Assembly: GCA_015680685.1 (NCBI GenBank)
Contig: MNCI01008071.1
Span: 208,227 to 272,226, forward strand
Direction: 5' to 3'
DNA from: Gnetum montanum
Taxonomy: Eukaryota; Streptophyta; Gnetopsida; Gnetales; Gnetaceae
Length of the DNA: 64,000 nt
The notes under the pieces are model-generated. The model was not told the origin of the DNA, ran no database searches, and saw nothing but the letters and a program-made list of their open reading frames with translations. Shown here in pieces: positions 47,206 to 58,699 of this stretch. The position numbers were made by a program, and so were the translations under genes. The stretch's first letter is position 1. Each line of letters starts with the position of its first letter.

Positions 47206-49170
47206 TATAATGACAAAAAACATCGGTTGCTGGAAAATACCAAACGAAAATCCGTGTACATAGTCTTAACCACGGATCCATGCGAGGGCCGTGCTGGAGA
47301 AAACGAATCCGCGGTGCCTTGAACGGTCTTGTCGATCAGACATGGACTTACTCAATCAGTAAATTGACGAATATTATAGATATTTTGCAAAACAATTTGA
47401 TTCAATGAATCATAAAAGGAGTAGAAAATGATGTAAATAAATTGAAATAATGACAACGTCAATGTGACAAGGAGGATCAGCTTTAAGAAAATTGCGCAAT
47501 TCCAAGATCTATGTTTTAACTCAAAGACTGAGTATATTGTATACAAAGTTCCAATGGAAAACTTCGCCTATCTTGTGTGAAGCATACACAAAATAACAAG
47601 AAAACTATTCAACAAGGAGTACAGAATGAAGCTCGGTCTACCTCGTAAGCCAAATATGGGATGCAAGGAAGGTCAAGTCTGGATGTCTATCGATCAACTA
47701 TTTTTGATCAATAAATTTTACCGACCGCACCAGATGATCTCTCGATCTCTGATCCATTCCCTTTGCCTTCGGTAGTTTCTGCTCAAAACTAGCAATGATC
47801 GCCGATGGAGAGAACTGTATTTTCGCCAAAGGACTGACCGCTCCTGCTGCCAATGCTCAAAGATGTCTTTTGTCTCTACTAAAAGGTGATAGCTGCCAAA
47901 AGAAGTCCCAGAAGAAGATCCAGATCTCTTCGCCAACTGGAGTATTTATAGGTTCGGTAGTACGTGGAGAAGGCATGGCCCTGATCAGACGTGTCTCGAA
48001 CCTTCAAAATACCATTGACTTGGTAAACTTTCTGTTGAAACTGGTCATGTGGCATCACGTTTTTTGGAAAAGGGGGCGAAGTACACTGTCGATCACTTCC
48101 GTTGAAGCTGCTTCATGATTACGCATAATATGCTCATCAACGTATCATGCGTGTGGATAGCAGGCGTGTATCTAGTACTGCTTTAGCTGGCTTTAGGCTG
48201 TATTACACTCGTTTACGCTACGTCGCGTGGCAAAGCGTAATAGAGCATGCGAGTAGTTGATTCTAGCTATTTTACACTCATTTACGCTGCAAAGCATAAT
48301 AGAGTGTAAAAATGATCAACTTTACAATAAATTACGCTTGTCTACGCTGCATAGTGTAATGATCGTAAAGCAACCAATCTGTGAAAAAAAGGAGAAATCA
48401 ATCTGCTGCGCTTCCTTGGACTCTGACTTTTCCTTCCTTGAAGCTCATTACGCTGCTCTGCGTAACGGAGCATAAACTTAGCCCTGAACAAAAAGACTTA
48501 GCGGAATACGTGACAAGTCTTAAACCTTAAACTTCATCAAGTTCACTGAAGTAAGTTATTTTCTAACATAGGGCTATATTAAGCAGAGTTATGCTGAGTG
48601 ACACTACGCTACGTTGCGTAATGTAGCGTAAAGAGAGAAAACAAAGTAAGGTTGAAATTTGTAAGCAACTTTGAGACTTGATACTACGTACCTCTTTGCC
48701 TCATTCTGTCTTCTGGATTTCTATTGCAAAATTTTGCCTGAACCGTGAATCTTTGCCTTAGGCCGATTCACAATTTCCACTGTGTTTCAATGGCTTGTCT
48801 TTATTGACATTTAGAGGGCTTGCCTGAAAGACATCGACAAAGAATACGAAACACCCGATGGGTAAAAGTACCAACAGCGTTCATCAACAGTTACTAAAGT
48901 GTCGTCCTGTCAATGTAGAAGTGCAGAAATGAGGGAAACAGGAGGTAAAATGGTACGGGAGGGAATTCTTACAAAAGTAGGAGGAAAGATGTTTGAGGAA
49001 GACTCAAATGTGCGAGTATAGTTTTTTTCACGCATAAGCAATTAGGCTTTCTCCTGTGATTGCGTTTGCATGGAGTTATGCCATCATTTTTTAGATGATG
49101 GGGCTTGCATAGACAAATTGCGTTGCATCTGCATGACCTAGATGAGTTGTGTTTCATCCATTTTGCTGAC
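47206..49170 (-). repeat. 3' LTR of element B
   Basis: 1,965 bp, homologous to 567-2552 in reverse. The inner (5') end reads TCAGCAAAATGG, against TTGGTGAAATGG in A. The outer end CATTATA shows CA mutated to TA. The AGCGTAA/TTACGCT cluster is at about 48195-48640. Confidence 0.85.
48195..48640 (-). promoter_or_regulatory. AGCGTAA/TTACGCT cluster in U3 of element B LTR
   Basis: Examples on the plus strand: TTACGCTACGTCGCG with AGCGTAA (48213-48240), TTACGCTTGTCTACGCTG, TTACGCTGCTCTGCGTAA (about 48447) and TACGCTACGTTGCGTAA (about 48605). Several are near-perfect dyads with a short spacer. Confidence 0.5.
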
Positions 49171-49184
49171 CCACTTTTTTTTTT
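49171..49184 (-). promoter_or_regulatory. Polypurine tract of element B
   Basis: On the minus strand an A-run of ten followed by GTGGG, directly before the 3' LTR. Aligns with the A/G tract at 545-566. Confidence 0.65.
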
Positions 49185-49959
49185 GCATCCACTAGGTGAG
49201 TTGCATTACACCGGTTCATGGACTTGATTGTAATGCAGATGCGGAAAGCGTATGCTACGTATTGACATTTTGCGTAAGGGAAACAAATGGAATGGCTAAG
49301 GAGGGGAACAGGAGCAAGAGGTAGGATTATGAAGAAAACAGGGATGCACTCCTGAGTGGACAGGGTAACCTAAGCGGCCATCTCAAAATGTTGTCTACAT
49401 TTCACCGCTCAGATGAATGCACCTTTGAACGACGTCCCCGTAGCAAGTAACCTGCAACCAAAGAAGAAAACAGAGGACACCATTGCTTATGCGAATCACC
49501 GGAGAGGTTGTTGAAATAAGTACCATTGAGGCGAGACAGAGTGAGCGGGCCATGGATGAGCAACCGTAGCTAGAGGCCAAGGTCTCAATGTTGATGCTCG
49601 ACCCAATATATCACCGTCAAAGAACATCAGACTCATTGCACCCTACTAGTTATGCAAAGAACCAGCTAGGTGAATCTGTGAAGCCAGAGTCTGATAGTGA
49701 TGATGAGCGAAGATCCCCAAGGTCGTAGTTGATGAGAACTCCTTTGGGGCTCCAAACGGCAAAATTAACCTCTCAGAGGTGCCATCACTGAAATGGGTGC
49801 AGTGATGGCATCTCTGAAGGGTCAGTAGTATGCCTTTCAACACATCCGAGGAATCAGCAAAATGCCTATGAGGTAGCGATGATGGGGCTATCCCAACATC
49901 CCACCCCATTTGTTTTGCAGCCACACAGAGATGATTACGCTCACTTGATTTGCATGGTG
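49185..49959 (-). other. 3' untranslated region of element B, no gene
   Basis: The part 49185-49733 matches 1-544. No conserved ORF; the frames at 49395-49924 have no domain. Confidence 0.5.
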
Positions 49960-50535
49960 GTAGTCTGTAGGTCCCATTTTTAAGTCCTGGTAGACTGTCG
50001 TTGCTGGTTTTAAGTCCCAGCAGACCATGGTCCTAGTTTAAAGTCTGCGCAGACCAAAAAATGCTAGTTTTATATCGTAGCGAACGGTGGTAGAGCTAAT
50101 TTATGGTCTCAGCAGACCGTGCTTTGGATGTCGGTTTCATGTCATGACCCAAGGACAATTCTGTACTGGTTTTACGTCTCAGCAAATGGATACTCACATG
50201 TGCCATTTTTATGTCATGGCAGACAACCGGTGCCAGTTTAGCATCATGGCGAACGCATGCAGGAAATGCCAGTTTTATGTCTTTGCAGACCTGTACAACA
50301 TTGCCAATTTTACGTCGTAGCGGACGGTTTCAACTTGCTAGTTTTACGTTGTTGCAGACGATTGTTGCGAGTTTAGCATCGTGGCGAATGCATGCAGAAA
50401 GTGCCATTTTTACATCGTAGCGGACGATCATTGCCAGTTTAGCGTCATGGCAGACACGTGAAGGGAATGCCAGTTTTACGTCGTAGTAGATGATTGTTGC
50501 TAGTTTAGCGTCGTAGCAGACGATTTTTACCATGC
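49960..50535. repeat. Hairpin-repeat array in the 3' region of element B
   Basis: About 15 units of the form (G/C)CAGTTTTA-stem-6 nt-stem. Examples: GGTC-TCAGCA-GACC (50105-50118), CGTC-GTAGCG-GACG (50313-50326), CGTT-GTTGCA-GACG, and the perfect palindrome GTCTGCGCAGAC (50043-50054). Unit spacing varies from about 27 to 70 bp. Related units occur at 53796-53817 and 58285-58455, all in the same plus-strand orientation. Confidence 0.75.
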
Positions 50536-50559
50536 CTGATGTTAACACTGGATATGCAG

Positions 50560-51843
50560 CTAGATGTAGTACCGCTTTAGATATATATGATTCACAAGAT
50601 TCGGTAACTCATTGTTATGGATGTATGCTAGCTTGAATGCACTGTTACCATACACATCTACTACCAAGAAAGGGCCCTCCCAGTTTGCAAAGAACTTACC
50701 TACTGATTCGCGAACGGCCTTGAGAAACAAATCTCCCTTTTTGATCAGACGTTGTTGAGGATTATGACGGTGCTTCTACCTCTGCTTATCTTGATACTTT
50801 TCGATGGTATCAAGCATCTGTATTCGCTTCTCTTCTACTAAATCCAAATCCATGTTCTGAGACTGGGTGTGTTAAGCCTTATTTGTAATCATGGAGAGGA
50901 CCATCCACAGAGAAGGAACTTGTAATTCAAGGGGCAGCACCGCCTCAGAACCATAGACTAGGCTATAGGGTGTACTGTCTGTAGCTGGTCTACATGTAGT
51001 ACGATACGCCCATAGCATATAGACGATCTTTTCATGCCACCGTCTCTTGTTGTTGTCGAGCATTTTCTTGAGCAGGTTGATAATGACCTTGTTTGTTGCT
51101 TCAACTTGACCGTTTGCTTGCGGGTAATAGGGTGAGGAAAAAGATTGTTTAATACTGAGGTTATCACAAAAGGATTTGGTTTCCATACTGCTAAACTGTG
51201 GCCCATTGTTGGTTACGATAGTCATCGGGAGACCAAATCTAGTTACAATGTTGTCTAGAATGAAATGACAGATCTGTTGAGACGTGATCCTTCGTAAAGG
51301 GATGGCTTCCACCCACTTCATGAAATACTTAGTAGCGGTGATTATGAAGCTATGACCTGTAGAAGATTTTGGTGTGATAGGCCCTATAATGTCTAGTCCC
51401 CATCGTTGAAAGGGCCATCTAATCTAGGTCGTGTGTAGTTCTGTAGGCTACACATGTATAAGGTTTGCATAACACTAACACATGTCACACATTTTAACCT
51501 TTGTAAGACAATATTTTTCCATGTACGGCCAATAATACCCTAAGCAACGGATTTTAGAGGCCATGGCTCATGGTGCTACGTGTCCTCCACATAATCCCTC
51601 GTGAACCTTGCCAACTATACGTTGTGCTTGGTCTTTGTTAACACAAGTAAGCAATACTCCATCAAAAGAGCATCCACAAAGAGTACTATCTCCTATGATG
51701 ACATACTACCTAGCTCGCTTACAGATTGCATCTTTTTTCATGCATGTTAGCTCATGTGGTGGTTCGCCATGCAAGAGGTAAGTTTTAATGTTGTCATACC
51801 ACTCTGGCGTTCTATCCTCGAGCAGTGAAGGAATTTGCACCAC
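50560..51843 (-). pseudogene. Integrase, element B
   Basis: Integrase inserts the cDNA into the chromosome. Reading minus: HEGLCGGH and CKCVTCVS suggest the N-terminal HHCC zinc finger (about 51620-51480). GLDIIGPI follows near 51390. The open core of 149 codons (50872-51321) includes MKWVEAIPLRRITSQ, TRFGLPMTIVTNNGPQFSS, SSPYYPQANGQVEATNK and MLWAYRTTCRPATDSTPYSLVYG. The second catalytic Asp is Asn (TNNG instead of TDNG), while the first Asp and the Glu are present. After a stop comes the C-terminal part KKGDLFLKAVRESVGKF, WEGPFLVVDVYG (about 50730-50640). Inactive. Confidence 0.85.
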
Positions 51844-52362
51844 CTAAATGATAGGATCTATATAATCTGTTATTAAGGCGGGACAAGTGTCAAATAGGTG
51901 CGAAGACATATTTAGAGTTAATGTAGTTAGTGCATTGGCTAGTGTGTTGTTGTTTCTAGGCACGTGTTGGACATCGATCATCATGAACTGCTTCAGAAGA
52001 TCTTTAGCAATATCGCAGTAGGGCTGTAAATGTGCAGCCTTGCAGGTGTAGACTCCTAAGATTTGATTTATAACAAGCATCGAATCACCCCTAATTGCCA
52101 GGTGTTGAACATCAAGCTCTCTGGTTGTTAATAATCCCTTGAGAAGCCCCTCGTACTCTGTCATGTTGTTCGTACAGGGAAAGGTCAAGCGGTAAGTGTG
52201 AAGACGCACATCCTCAGGTGATAGCGTAATGACTGTAGCGATGCTACCACCTCTAGCAGTTGAAGCTTCGTCAAAATATAATGGTGCTTCGAGGCCTATT
52301 AAAATAGGGCTTAAACTATGTACATGCTCATCTATTGGTAAGCATTGAAGTTCTTGCTTCAA
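51844..52362 (-). pseudogene. Second-type (archaeal-like) RNase H, element B
   Basis: 172 open codons: LYFDEASTARGGSIATV (first acidic motif FD), then TNNMTEYEGLLKGLLT (E), AIRGDSMLVINQI (D) and HVPRNNNTLANALTTL (final acidic position changed to N or A). This matches the additional RNase H of plant Tat elements rather than the usual gypsy RNase H. The usual RNase H should lie between the RT connection and this domain, but here KQEL of the RT connection runs within a few residues into PIDEHVHSLSPILIGLEAP. The native domain has apparently been lost. Confidence 0.75.
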
Positions 52363-52383
52363 GCTGTCAAACGCATGCTGACA

Positions 52384-53345
52384 ATCGTCGGTCCCTTTGA
52401 AATTGACCCATTTTTTAAGCAGGTGCTACATAGGGTGCAATTTATCAGTTAGTCTCAAAATGAAGTGCCAGATAAACTATAACCTCCCTTGCAATCTGCG
52501 TAACTGCTTGAGATTTGTAGGGGCTGTCAATTCAACAATGGCCTTGACTTTGTCAGGATCTACTCATACACCAGTTTTCGATACCACAAACCCTAGCATG
52601 CACTCGTTTTTGACTCCAAACATGCACTTCTTTGGGTTGAGCCAGAGGTTGTATTTAGAGCATCTTTTAAGGACTAACTCCAGATCCTCTGACTTTATAA
52701 ACTTAACAACTATATCATCAACATAATCATTTAGTCTCCCTAAGATGTAATCGCTAAAGATGTACGTCATAGCTCATTGATATGTAGCTCTGGTAATTTT
52801 TAACCCAAAAGGCATCATGGTGTAATAAAAGGTCCCCCAGGGTGTCATGAATGTCATTGTCAGCTGGTGTTCTAGGTTGATGCATATTTGATTATAGCCT
52901 GAGAAGCCATCCATGAAGGATAAAAGCGCATGCCTAGCGGTTGTATCCACCAATTGGTCAATACTCAGTAGCGGGAAATTATCCTTGATTGTAGCTTTGT
53001 TCAAGTCTCGGAAGTCTATGGAGATGCGTATCCCTCTGGTCTTTTTAGGAACAACTACAATGTTGGATACCCAGTCTGAGTAATCGACTACGTGAATAAA
53101 ACCAACCTGGTACAGTTTAGTGATCTCATCATGTACTGCTAGCGTGACTTCTGGCTTAATTCTTCATGCTTTCTATCTAACTGCTTTGATATGGGGATCT
53201 AGAATTATGTTGTGTTATATTAACCTTGGATCTAGTCCTGGCATATCTTTGTATGACCATGCAAACACTGTGATGTTGTTCTAGAGGACCTATTTTATGT
53301 TGGCATGTATCTTTTGGTCTAGTAAAGAACTAACCTTAAGAGTTT
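52384..53345 (-). pseudogene. Reverse transcriptase, element B
   Basis: Reading minus with several stops: ITVFAWSYKDMPGLDPRLI (about 53270), TRGIRISIDFRDLNKATIKDNF (about 53040-52980), LSFMDGFSGYNQI, MTFMTPWGTFYYTMMPFGL, then DYVDDIVVK with the catalytic YVDD (about 52725), LNPKKCMFGV and GFVVSKTGV. These are RT blocks in order, diagnostic for Ty3/gypsy. Open parts: 52774-53004 and 52564-52770. The polymerase motif is intact but stops interrupt the chain. Confidence 0.85.
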
Positions 53346-54065
53346 TAGTCTCACTTTTATGCATAACCATAGAGACCTCGTTGAGGAGGTCTTTGGTTAC
53401 ATCTCTGACTTCCAGATTTAGCATGCGCATCGATTGTTCTGGCCAGTGTAGAGATGTTTCTGATGTGGCTATGGTTGCGTCATCGAGGGTAGAGTTAGTT
53501 TCTACTAGCGTGGGATCAAATTGTCAAATGATTTCCCCGTGTGGACCTGTTAAAACTAGGAGCATAGATAAAGTTTTGTCCATTTGTCAATTGTCCTGCA
53601 AAATTGTCAAATATGAAAGTAATTAGAAAGGTGCTAAGTTGGATGCTATAAGTATTTAATGAATAACGCTTGGTTTAGTTTAAAAAGAAAAAGGATGTGA
53701 TGTTACGTTTTTGAGTGTGAGGAGCCAACTGAATTTTGAACATTGTGAACAGCCTGTAATTAATGCGACCTGATTACGAGGAGATAAGACGCAGTAGTTT
53801 AAGGTCATTTTAGACCGTAATGCATGTGATATATATCACAATTAATGCCTTGATTTTCTGGTTCCAGCTCACACTGACACCAGCATTTGGGCAAGTCTCA
53901 CTTAAATCAGGCATCAAGCTGGTTAGTTTTGCATATAAGTAGGCAGTTCTTATTGAAAACAGGCTGTTGGCTATCGCAAATTTGAATTCTTGGCTGTCAC
54001 AAAGAGAGGGAGAAAGGGCAAAAGGTTGTAGCGTGTTATTTGTGAAGGTGTGAAGGACTGTAATA
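53346..54065. other. Left edge of the inserted block in element B
   Basis: 53346-53640 is a decayed minus-strand linker before RT. One hairpin unit GGTC-ATTTTA-GACC lies at 53803-53816. The 162-codon minus frame at 53810-54298 lacks a domain and is antisense to the plus gene. Confidence 0.45.
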
Positions 54066-57000
54066 ATGGTGCCAAAGGTAAGAGGGAAGAACGCCAAATT
54101 GGCAAAAATTGACGAAGTACAAGGGAGTCTACAGTGTGCTTCACAGGCTTTGGTTGAAGTGAGAGATGTCACTCCCCTGAATTGGTAGGCCATCCTTTGT
54201 TTATTTGTATTGGTTTTGGTGATATGCTTCTTCTTTGTTGTGTTTATTCTTTTTTCATCATCTACGTAAATTAGATTTTTAGGTTGTAGACCTCGCATTA
54301 AAATGAGGGTTTATACAACGGTATTGCATCTATCTCCATTGTCTGAGACAAACCTTATACTATTACAAGGGTTTAGGCGATTTCAACTGTATGGATAGAG
54401 TGTAATTTTGTAAATTTTCCTATAGTTTAAACATGAAATCAGAATCTAGGCGGTAACGCATTTATTTTCTGTACAGTATCATGGTGAAACCCGTCCTAAT
54501 CATTTTGGATATAGTCAGGGTTTTATGTTGTATAAACCCTATCATACGCAATGTTCCTCCTCCTCAGACTTATTTGCAGGGGAAGGCTATATGGTTCCGA
54601 AAGGATGCGTTGGATTTTCTACAGTTTTTGCTGTGTAACTACAGTATTATTGTGTGGTCGTACTTGTCAGGGGATGTGGCTGACGCTATTTTGAAACATC
54701 TGTTAGTGGGTTCTACATAGGGCATCTTGGCTTTCCTGATAGATGGGGCTATTGATACCAGGTGTCCCCAAGACTGTGAACTTAGTGCCAGAGGATTGAG
54801 GCACTTAAGTTCGATCTAGGAAATGGCTAGATTTAGTTGTTATCATGCATATAATACTTTTTTTGTGGCTCATCATGTCTCGACTTACTTTCAGAATCCA
54901 CTAGGCACAGTGTATTATTCGGGTGGGTACGTTGTTTTATTGGCAGTATTTTCATTATGTTTCTAATGTCTGAATTTGCAAAGCGTAGGATAGTAATGTG
55001 TTGTATGATACAAATTTTTCATCAACGAAAATGGGTTAGTAGGCAATAATGATACATTGTCTTGGATCGAAACAGCAATAAAGGAGTTTACATCCACTAG
55101 CAACATACGCGCTGGTGTAATGGGGCAGATGGCCTTCGACATTCATGAGTATCCCACCCGTTATGCTGATTCCTTCAAAAATTCATAGAATCTCAGGTGG
55201 TTACATGAAGAATGGACTTTGAACCTGCCCCTTACCCTCGCGGACGTGCAAAGGAAGCTCCCTCCATTTCCTTTACCATTTAGACCTGGTAAAGTTTCGT
55301 TGCTACTATTAGTTACAAGGCATTATATTTTTTTTTGTTTTGAAATGTTGTGTAATAGTGTTTTCACTATCTTGACATGTGCCTTGTGTTATCAGTCAGG
55401 GAATCCTGGGAGATTACCATCACGATTTTCGGCCGCGAGGCGAACACCCTCCTTTTCCATTATGGTGACATAAAGGAGGCACAATGTTGGCTTGGCCACG
55501 CAGCAGCCCCAGTTGCGTTGGTCACCAAGTTTCAGGAAGCGAGGCTGATGCATTTATTCATAGCCGTAACCCCTGATGTCTCCGCAAGAGAAATGTTAAC
55601 CCTAGTCAACTCCTTCAGCGAGGGAGCTGAACGTTTTTGCACGCGTGTGCGTCACATGCATGTAAACTTTGATATCGACACTCAGCTATTTACTGACCTC
55701 TTCAGCATCCCCTCTGATGATCTTCCTATAGAGGAAAAATTGAGGAGAAGCGTCAAATGTCAGGAAGATCTGGAGGAGCGGTTGGAGACGAAGAAGGAAA
55801 CCAAGGGGATCCCTTGTGAAAAGATCGAATTAGAGGTCACCAAGACTATTTATCCCCTTGCAGGGGAAGTTCTTTACTATAGAATAGGCCCATATTATGC
55901 GAGAGGTGATGGAGGAAGGGACCCAATTCAACTGGGCAAGCTATTTCACTAAGGGGTTACGCACTGAAATGGTGAGGCTCCACCAAAATCTCGTGTCACG
56001 TTTTAGTGTGCACTTCGCCTACTTCATAGCTTGCCTTCGGCGTTTTGCCGAATTTTTGGTTGTCTAGAGGAATGGGGTCTGGGTGCTACAAGACCGAGAC
56101 CAGTTATCCAAACCTTGGATTTCTCATATTTTCGGCACTACCTAGGCACAAGATCCTCCGAAGGAAATTGGGGAGTCACTGTCTATAACAACTAGGGATG
56201 TGGTGGCACCTCGAATGCGGGGCCCTGACAACGTAGATGGGGTGGTTCCCACTTACACTAGTGATGCGTCACGAGGGAAGCGTCTAGCTACAGAGATTGT
56301 AGATGCCTCAATTCAGCGTAAAAGGCCCCACCTAACCAAGGCCCTATGGAACCAATAGGTGGCATAGGCAAAACTGTGCAAGTCAGACTTCAACAGAGTA
56401 AACCTCCGCCTGGTAAGCATAAGGACATAGTGAAAGTTACGACAATTGTTGTATTACGCAACTTTATTCAGGGTATTCTAAACTATTTAAATGTTTCATG
56501 TGGCATAAACAGGGAGACCTACAGAGCAGTTAACCCCTGAAATAGGGGAAATGGTATTACGGCGTGGGGAAGGGGCCCCAGTTTTGGAAGAGGAGCCCTC
56601 GGCTATTAGAATAAGTGATGCACAGACCTTTGTGTGTGAGGAGAGAGAGGAGGTAGAAAACGTTGATGCACTCCCCACTATAATTGGCACAGGTAATCAG
56701 TGTATTAAAAATTTTTAATGGATTTTGTTAATAACTAGAAATTTTGACTTAATTATGCTACAGATGAACGAGGTGCATCCCTGTCCGTTGTTGTAAGTAG
56801 AGTGTGGGGGGAATTCCCTAATAAGTTTGCCTTCATGGAAGGTGTTGTCAGTGATATGACCGAGCGTCTCAAGCATGTCGATCCTGGGGCTAGTATGTTA
56901 CAGCTATAGTACGCTTGTTTTATTATAATGGTTATAATGTTTATTTACGTTTAATAATATTTGTTATCAGGAGCTCACCTTTGGTGGGACCCTACGGAGC

Positions 57001-58092
57001 CTATTGACCTAGACACAGTGGAGCCTTCATCGGAAGGGGTAGTCGTGCCACACAACATTTACAAGGAAATGCATAAATGTGCATTATGCATAAATGTGCC
57101 ACAGTCAAAATGTCAATGAAGACCTCTAGAAGAAGCTGCAGAGGCCAGAGAAGGAAAGGATGTCTCTAACCAAAGAGGTTGGAGACTTAAGATCGAGATG
57201 TGAATTCTTGCAGGCACGGGGAATGGGTGAAGAGGACTGGCAGACGGCTGTTATTGACTATGCTCGCTACTGGACCACGGTCAGGAATAGCAGGCAAACC
57301 AGTCAGGAATTGGTAGAGCAAAGGATGCAAATAGAACTCTTGGCCCAGAAGAACCAAGATTGGAAGGACTTTTGCGCAAGTGTCCAAGAGTGGGGGCAGA
57401 AAGAAAAAAATCATAAGCATTTGTATAAGTGAGAAAGTCTCGCTTATCATCAACACTATCGAGATTCTATCGTTGAAGCTCAATCCTTGCAGCTATTCCT
57501 CGATGTCATTGGTGCATCTAAGGCCTTTGAGAAGTTCCAGGAGTAGGTGATGGTAAGCGCATCCCCAGAAAGGGAAATTACCCTTCCCGGGGACGAGACC
57601 ACAGTTCCTACTTTCGTCCCTAAACCACCTCTATGGACTAGCATGGAGAAAGAGAAGGTGAAGGCTAGAACTAATCTAGAAAATGGAGTTTGGTCTAAAT
57701 TAACTGAAGATGAAATTATGCAACGCCTATGGGTTGGTTTAGATCAACTCCCCTTTGCTGCAGATGCAGGACCATCGCAAGTAAGTTTGAGTGTTATTGA
57801 ATTTAAATTTTCTGATTTATCCTATCGTGGCTTTTGCTGATGTATTTATTGTATGTAGGTACAAGGAATGGATGAAAAAGGTAGATAGAATGAAGAGCAC
57901 GTTTAAGCAGAAGAGCATAACGACGCACACCATCCTCTTGGGGAGCTAGTGTTAGTGCAAAAACCCCATGAAGATGACATTCCTCATGAAGGAATACCCT
58001 CTAAAAGGGATGGCTCACTTGAGAATGATTTGTTAGGCTTAGAGGCAGACTTAAGGGATACGGGTGATAGTGGTACTAGGGGAGATGCGTAA
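54066..58092 (+). pseudogene. Antisense, intron-containing gene inside element B with FCP1-like segment
   Basis: Multi-exon coding sequence on the strand opposite to element B. 54481-54930 reads PVLIILDIVRVLC, AIWFRKDALDFLQFLL, YSIIVWSYLSGDVADAIL, then after a stop CPQDCEL, YNTFFVAHHVSTYFQNPLG. This follows FCP1/SCP-type phosphatase domains (ILDLNGVL, RP-EFL, VWSS, NTLLIDDSP-K). The second Asp of DxD and the DD of the last motif are lost. Exon 55396-55952 is long and open, ending in a charged helix-rich part. Candidate GT-AG introns: 55289-55395, 56413-56512, 56693-56763, 56893-56971, 57781-57858; the first four rejoin open frames. 57160-57432 looks coiled-coil. A few stops remain. The overall family is unknown. 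Confidence 0.6.
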
Positions 58093-58279
58093 TTGTGACT
58101 TACGCATAATTTTATTGATGAAATTGAACTATGGCAATATGAATGTTGGCAAGATTACTCATGATATTTTTTTATGGCTTTTTATTTATTTTATGTTTAA
58201 TTTTATGTCTTTATTTATACAAAGCGTAAAAAGAATTGTTAAAGACTTTGGATAGGTTATGTTATTATGACTATAGAAT

Positions 58280-58455
58280 GGAATTGCTAGTTTAAGGCCG
58301 TTGCGGGCCGTCACGTAGCGTTTGTGTAAGATACAAACAGATTAGCTAGTTTTAGGCCATTGAGGACCTTTGCTAGTTTAAGGCCATTGTGGGCCATCAC
58401 TAGTTTTAGGTTGTTGCGAGCCATCACTAGTTTTAGGCTGTTGCAGGCCATCTGC
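58280..58455 (+). repeat. Five hairpin repeats at the right edge of the inserted block
   Basis: Units CTAGTTT(A/T)A-stem-6 nt-stem: GGCC-GTTGCG-GGCC (58296-58309), GGCC-ATTGAG-GACC (58355-58368), GGCC-ATTGTG-GGCC (58382-58395), GGTT-GTTGCG-AGCC (58409-58422), GGCT-GTTGCA-GGCC (58436-58449). Same layout as the 50-kb array but with different stem bases. Confidence 0.8.
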
Positions 58456-58699
58456 GTGTGTCAAGGAATGTAATTGATAAAAGTGTGCATGTTTGCATAA
58501 TTGTACTAACATGACTAATAGAATTCAAGAAGCGTAAATGGTGTAAAAATGGAAAATTTAAATAGTGTAATAGATAGAAAGCATAAATATGTATGTACAT
58601 TAAAGAAAACTGACAATCAAATTTGATAAGCGTAGGCAGAAAACTAGTAGAAGTGTAACGATGCACGTAAATACCACTCAAATCAATCACTAGCCCACA

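Noticed and set aside
49960-50535. CRISPR-like array
   Set aside because: Repeats are irregularly spaced, vary in sequence and lie in a plant retrotransposon; no cas genes.
53810-54298. 162-codon minus frame
   Set aside because: Overlaps the first exon region of the plus gene and a hairpin repeat; no recognisable domain.
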